The notes under the pieces were generated by a model. The model was not told the origin of the DNA and made no database searches. It was given only the letters and a program-made list of their open reading frames with translations. A stretch of DNA of 64,000 bases from Nelumbo lutea (lineage: Eukaryota; Streptophyta; Magnoliopsida; Proteales; Nelumbonaceae): NCBI GenBank assembly GCA_022828595.1, contig JAKGHH010000008.1:4586728-4650727 (forward strand). The letters run 5' to 3'. The position numbers and the translations under genes are program-made. The stretch's first letter is position 1; every line of letters begins with the position of its first letter. This document shows positions 59,016-64,000 of this stretch, one piece after another.

Positions 59016-59892
59016 TGTTGGGCCCAGCCCATTATGGGATATTGACCCATATTATAGCCCACTCTCCTTCAGCCAACTGTTTTTTTTTTCCAAAAAAAAA
59101 AAAACAAAAACAAAAACTAGGGTTAGATTTTCTTTTGCGCGCGGTGTGTTGAAGAGAGAGAGGAAAAGAGAAATCGAAATACTGTGCAGATTTCTCAATG
59201 CGCAGAGTTCATCAAATGGCCTGAACTTTCCGATCCACCGTCCGATCGAGCAGAAATTTGGACAGTAAGTGGATAACTCATTTTTCTTCATTTTGAACGG
59301 TCAGATCTTTGATCAGAGCTCTGAATCGCCGGTTATTTGAGGTCGAACAGAAGCATCTCGTAGTTGTTCGGGAAAAGAAAACATTTCGCGGCAGTTCATC
59401 AATTATTCTGATCAAGAGTCATTTGTGGTTCGATTTGGCTGAAATTTGGTGGTATTGTTTGAAACTCACAGACCTAAGATCGGAACGGTGGAGATCTGAT
59501 TTGGAATAGTGAAGGTCTCCATGTTGTGGCCTGAACAGTAGCCGCGTTTGTGAGTTTTTCTTACTGTTATTTTCACCACTTTTGGTATTCTCGCTTGTAT
59601 GTTTGACAATCTGTATTTGCTCTAAGTTTATGAGCATATTGTGGTGTTTGAGTTGCTGTAATTGTTACTTCAAGTTATTAGTGGAGATTTTTGGTTGGGC
59701 CTCCTTAGCCCCGTGGTTTTTACCCTTCACATTGGAGGGGTTTTCCACGTTAAATATCGTGTGTGTCTCTCTTTGCTTGGCCTATAATTGTTTTTGTTGA
59801 TATATTGTTTGGAATTGTGATAGCTGAATATCTACAAATTTTTATTTTTGGGAGAGAAATAGTTTGTGGATAAACTTAGTTTCTTCCCAACA
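59016..59892 (+). repeat. 3' LTR, 877 bp
   Basis: Same termini and layout as the 5' LTR. Two bases shorter, with indels in the A-rich stretch and the GAGAGA run. Confidence 0.95.
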
Positions 59893-60253
59893 CTGGCAGC
59901 ATTTGAAGGACCGACATTGCATCTCACGCCTGGAGGATGGACTAATGGAGTAATTTGGGCCATATAGATGGGTCCGCCATCCGATATATGCATCCGCGAT
60001 GCTTCTCTTTTCAACTTACTGTTTTGCACTCCGGGCGCCACTCAGCTTTCCATTTATGGTAGTGGTTTGTTTATTGTATTATGGATACAAGGCCGAATCG
60101 GAGGAGTTGATGTTGGAGACTTTTGGAGAAAGATATATGGAATGCACGAGTAAAGTTAGGTACAAATTAATTCCTTTTTGTCTATTAGTCTGCTATTTAA
60201 TAAACTTTGTTTGCTGTGCAACAAAACTGAAATTTGTAGGATTCATTAATTGA
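59893..60253 (+). pseudogene. PEMT/ICMT-like membrane methyltransferase gene, 3' part
   Basis: Directly after the copia element the frame LAAFEGPTLHLTPGGWTNGV continues the host gene. One frame over, from 59957, GPYRWVRHPIYASAMLLFST is followed by ALRAPLSFPFMVVVCLLYYG, YKAESEELMLETFGERYMEC and VRYKLIPF. RHPxY, the Glu-Glu pair after the last membrane span and the 'FG..Y' motif are the signature of the phospholipid / isoprenylcysteine methyltransferase superfamily (S-adenosylmethionine-dependent, membrane-embedded). The segment normally between GGWTN and GPYR appears deleted. No in-frame link to the 5' part exists. The frame ends at TGA about 60253, past the family's usual end. Confidence 0.75.
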
Positions 60254-62005
60254 ATCAATTGATTAAGCTTTAGCACCAATGCCTTGTATAAAAAATGTGA
60301 TGCGTTAGATTGGACTAAACAGAGTGTTTTGTTTTCATGGTCCTCAATTCTGTTATGCCTTTTGTGATTCTCAATTTGGTGTCTTCTGCATTCTCGTATG
60401 TTGCCTAAGTTGGTGGCATGCTTATTTCTTATGTGGCTTCGTCAATTTGTGTTTGTTTATATTTGCCACCTCCATCATCGGAACCTTGATAAGCTGCATG
60501 CTAGTGATTTTTCACCCATCACTTATACTACTTCATTTGTGATGAGTCTTTGTATTGCAATCATTTTGGTTCGTCATTCTGCTTAGAATATCAGGATTTA
60601 ATTGAAACTTCTACAGGTTATGCTGTGCTCCAGGCCTAAGTGCCTGCTAATTTGTTCAAAAATTTTATCTTTCTAATTTGGAATCCTTTATCATGGCTCA
60701 TTTGCAATCCGTCATCCACCTGAAGGAGAGAAATAAAGAACATAGACTGCTTACATTCATGCTGCCCGTTTTTGTTTTTTCTCCTCTATTTTATTTTTGT
60801 CTAATTGTCTCACCACAAATTCACATGAAATATGTACCAAAAATCTTAAAGGTTTTTGCATGGTTTAAGGATTGTTGAGATATATAATTTTGGTAAACGG
60901 TAATCTGTGTCATCTAAACTATTAACCATTTAGTTTGAACCAAGTTATGTCTGCTGCTTGGACTAACAACATAAATTCTGTTTGGTCACTGCCAAGTCCT
61001 TTCCACAATTTTACTGAATGAAAGCTGAACAGCATGTTCTTATCTCCTGCTTGGACTTTCAAAATTCAATATTGTTGTTTGAAGCATAATTGGTATTACT
61101 GGAGACACCTCAATTAGATGTTTCCACTGGTACCTGCTACTTTTAACTGCTCTAAACATGTGGTCAATCTAGAGAACTATTTACCTAGCGGCTTGGCCAG
61201 AAAATGAAAATACCTGCATTAGGCTGAAAAGGGATAGATTGCACAACAAAGGATATGGGCAACCTGATTTGGATTCATAGGCAGGCTACGAGGCAGATTA
61301 GATGCCTATCAGAAGAGATTGGTGTAATTGTTGGATGGGTTAGAAGATCATTAAGTATTGTATTAATTTGTAAGATCAGGTAATAAACAAAAGGAGAATC
61401 TGGGGCAGGTTGTGTCTTAGAGAAGTTTCCCGTGCAAAATATACAGAAACCATCATTTTTTCATAATAAATAAAAGAGAAATTTCATTAAATAAAGAAGA
61501 TACACTAACAAATAGGGTGTTGAGATAGCATGACAATCCAAAAAGAGGTGCAGACAACAAAAAGCAGCACTCATATTTTAATTCAGATTACAACATCAAA
61601 TTTCAATTCAAGAGTCTCCAGAAACTTGAACAAAAGGAAGTTCTATCCGCCCCTGAGAATTCCAGCAGCATTAAAACCCAATCCACAATCATATCCTCAT
61701 CATAACAAAAGGAAATCCGCCACACCGCAAGAATAAATGCCTCATGTCTTCATCACCATTATTGATTATTGAGCATGTAATATAAACTCATAGTCTTCAA
61801 GTTCCTCTTCTTTAAATGAGAACTGTCTGTTTTTTTTTTTTTTTTCTTTACAACAAAATTTAAATTGATGAGTTAGGGTTTCTTCTTAATGACTTGAATT
61901 TTGTTCTACACTTTGACTATGACAATTCTTCAGATATTTTAACTCTGAAATGAGACTAGTTGAATTCAACTATTTGGCTAGAGAGATAGGATTTTTGGGC
62001 AGTGA
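60254..62005. other. Spacer, nothing recognised
   Basis: Probably former 3' UTR then intergenic DNA. Poly-T run at about 61831-61846. No coding motif. Confidence 0.5.
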
Positions 62006-62007
62006 TT

Positions 62008-62146
62008 TAAAAAGGTGCACCTAGGCACACAGGTGAGATGCATTTTAAGGTATGTGCCTTGGCTAAGCCCTAGGCAGAACAATTTCAAAAGGCACATGCC
62101 TGGTGTGCCTTGAGCTTCAAGCCCTGGCGTGCACCTTTTTTTATTT
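62008..62146. mobile_element. Small MITE-like hairpin, about 140 bp
   Basis: Left end 'aaaaaggtgcacctaggcac' and right end 'ggcgtgcacctttttt' are inverted repeats, and inner blocks 'tatgtgcctt' / 'aaggcacatgcc' also face each other, so most of the element can fold on itself. This resembles the common plant 'AAAGGCGCGCCTAGGC' short inverted repeats. Target duplication not clear. Confidence 0.6.
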
Positions 62147-62600
62147 ATTTTTTGTTCTTCTTGTTCTTTTTTTTAGAACCATCTATTTGCTAATGCTGTT
62201 CATTAATTCATCCTAATAAAATATCTTCTTAAAAGGCAATTAAAGTTATAAAATCTTTTTTTTTTTGTATAAGGATTAAGAATTTAAGAGCCTAACATGG
62301 AGTTATTTGGGCTTGCCACAACTAATGGGGTTTGGTATGAAGGCAGCTCATAGATTCAGGATGCAAAATATTTTACATCAAATTAGCTATTTGAAGTAAT
62401 GCAATTGGGAAAAAAAAGAGATTGAGGGCTTTACATGCTTCATCATGTTTTATATGTTTGATTTTATTTTTAAATTTTCATTTGAATATGTTTTACATGT
62501 TATTTTTATGTATTTTAACTTTAGATAATACGTTTTTCTAAAATATTTGTTTTAAAATTTAAGTTTATATTTTTAATGAATATTATGTTTAATACTTTTA
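62147..62600. other. AT-rich spacer
   Basis: Nothing recognised; includes T-runs near 62160 and 62258. Confidence 0.45.
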
Positions 62601-62609
62601 GATAATAGG

Positions 62610-64000
62610 TTTTTCCAAAATATTGCTAATGAAGTAATTGATTTGAGGAAGAGAAGTTGCCATGTGGGACTGTTATGCAAAGTAGACATGGAGAAGGCAT
62701 ATGACCATGTAATTGAGAAAAAAAAAGGCATATGACCATGTAAACTGGAACTTTCTAGACTACATATTGAAGAGGATGAACTTTGGTGTGAAATGGAGAA
62801 ATTGGATAAAAGTCTGTTTCTCTTCTTCCTCATTTTCAGTCCTTGTAAATGGTTCTTCGTTTGGATTATTCAGGAGCACTAGAGGTCTCTGACAAGGGGA
62901 CCCCCTCTCCCCTCTCTCATTCATCTGTGTAATAGAAGCCCTCTTCAGGATGGTAGAGAAAGCAAAGGTGGGAGGGCTGTTGGAAGGCTTCCAAGTAGGT
63001 AATGGGGAAGTAGAGATCTCTCTTCTGCAATTTGCATGTGACACTCTTTTTTTTCTGTGATGCTTCATGGGATCAAATCTGGAATGTAAAAGCAATCCTA
63101 AGATGGTTTGAGACTTTGAGGTTGTTATAGGCTTACACGTTAACATTCAAAAGAGTGAGATTATGGCTGTCGGGGAAGTGGCAAACCTGGAATCTTGGGC
63201 AGATGATTGGGGATGCAGAGTGGGTAAACTCCCATCAAAATACCTGGGTATGCCTTTAGTAGAAAACTGTAAATCCAAAACTATCTGGGAACCCATAATT
63301 GAGAAAGTCAATGGAAAGCTGGCCTCGTGGAAAATTAAATACCTTTTCTTAAAGGGGAAAAGTCACCTTAATCAAGAGTATTTTATCCTCCCTTCCTGTT
63401 TACTATCTGTCTTTATTCCAAATTCCAGCTAAATGGGCTGCAGTGTTAGAAAAAAAAGATGAGAGACTTCTTATGGAGGTGTTGGAAGGGGGAATCTAAA
63501 TGTTATCTGGTAAATTGGAAGAAAATCTGCACATCCAGGGCCAAGGGGGGTTTAGGGATAAGATCAGTGAAGGATGTTAACACAACCTTGCTAGGGAAAT
63601 GGCTGTGGAGATTCAATGAGAATACTGACAGTTTATGGAGAAGATTAGTTGTTTCAAAGTATGGTTCTGGTAACAGGGAGTGGGAGACAGAAGAGGTAAG
63701 ATTACACTATGGATGTTCAGTTTGGAAGGCAATCCAAAAAATCCATCCTCAGTTTTTGAAGGGCATAAAATATGAAGTAGGAAGTGGCCATAGGGTGCTT
63801 TTTTGGAAGGATTACTGGTGCGGGGATGGCCCCCTAATGACCCCATTCCTTGATCTGTTCGAGATAGCTGTAAATAAGGATGCTTTAGTAGCTAATTACA
63901 TGGAGAGACAAAATGGACATTGTACCTGGAACTCTCTTTTCAGGAGGAAGTGAGGAACTTAAATGACTGGGAAGTGGAGTCTCTGGTAAACTTGTTGTAG
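62610..64000 (+). pseudogene. LINE ORF2, RT to C-terminal part, runs out of window
   Basis: Plus strand. RT pieces: NEVIDLRKRSCHVGLLCKVD with MEKAYDHV; a 19-bp duplication (62694-62712 and 62725-62743) then causes a repeat of the AYDHV segment; [39 protein letters not shown] with TGA at 62890-62892; and LLQFACDTLFFCDA (63025-63066). The active-site motif is FACD, so the first catalytic Asp is lost. Then WADDWGCRVGKLPSKYLGMP, KLASWKIKYLFLKGK, MRDFLWRCWKGESKCYLVNW, AKGGLGIRSVKDVNTTLLGK with WLWRF and VGSGHRVLFWKDYWCGDGPL, all typical downstream landmarks. Frames shift at about 63150, 63430 and elsewhere. zf-RVT would lie beyond 64000. Confidence 0.85.

Larger units (their letters stand above)
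54033..59892 (+). mobile_element. Ty1/copia retrotransposon (Tork/Tnt1-like), full length but inactive
   Basis: A 5860-bp element with two LTRs (54033-54911 and 59016-59892), PBS, gag, pol and polypurine tract, flanked by ccggc (54028-54032) and ctggc (59893-59897), a 5-bp target duplication with one mismatch. Domain order protease-integrase-RT-RNase H identifies Ty1/copia; the gag and integrase sequence style suggests the Tork lineage. LTRs differ by many substitutions and small indels by eye (most in the first 260 bp), so it is not recent. Gag and pol are each broken (see entries). The element splits a host membrane-protein gene. Confidence 0.95.

Overview
The window is nuclear DNA of a flowering plant. 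The evidence is the spliced exon fragments of plant gene families (midasin, subtilase, plant-type aspartic protease, Qa-SNARE, CDPK), a Tork/Tnt1-type Ty1/copia element with a tRNA-Met primer site, L1-type LINEs, hAT and Tourist MITEs, an Au-type SINE end and long AT-rich spacers. I cannot name the species. There is no operon-like organisation, and I found no gene that reads as intact and functional: every recognisable host coding sequence carries stops, frameshifts, missing exons or insertions. The locus looks like a decayed, transposon-filled segment holding relics of at least six host genes.

Layout. 1-1445: 3' end of an LTR retrotransposon with its 3' LTR. 3.7-5.9 kb: aspartic protease pseudogene, one exon of which has been copied in inverted orientation, giving a near-perfect 0.2 kb hairpin. 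6.4-6.9 kb: LINE 3' relic. 8.0-11.1 kb: a 3.1 kb giant inverted repeat with an ATT-rich centre. 11.6-12.3 kb: subtilase pseudogene. 12.9-15.0 kb: LINE relics and a tandem duplication. 16.3-21.1 kb: CT tract, mostly unassigned DNA and an orphan syntaxin (SYP31/32-like) membrane-anchor exon. 23.8 kb: orphan piece of midasin AAA5. 24.7-27.3 kb: two MITE-like elements, one of them hAT. 27.35-34.13 kb: a 2.8 kb direct duplication (AT-rich DNA, MITE, LINE RNase H tail) around a 1.2 kb spacer with a long GA tract.

35.7-42.8 kb: midasin (MDN1) pseudogene with exons and introns in order for the end of AAA1, AAA2, AAA3 and AAA4. It is interrupted at 36426-38525 by a solo LTR whose 5-bp target site is the exon's own splice donor, and one intron carries a 5'-truncated SINE. 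46.5 kb: CDPK exon. 47.6-51.85 kb: minus-strand LINE with recognisable ORF1 tail, endonuclease and reverse transcriptase, itself invaded by a hAT MITE and a Tourist MITE. 53.2-60.25 kb: a plastid/membrane methyltransferase-like gene (PEMT/ICMT fold) split by a complete 5.86 kb copia element (54033-59892). 62.0 kb: small MITE-like hairpin. 62.6 kb to the end: plus-strand LINE running out of the window.

The elements do not form a pathway. Two features may do more than decay: the aspartic-protease hairpin and the 3.1 kb foldback could each be transcribed into long double-stranded RNA, and the first would match an expressed gene family. That is inference; no expression evidence is available here.
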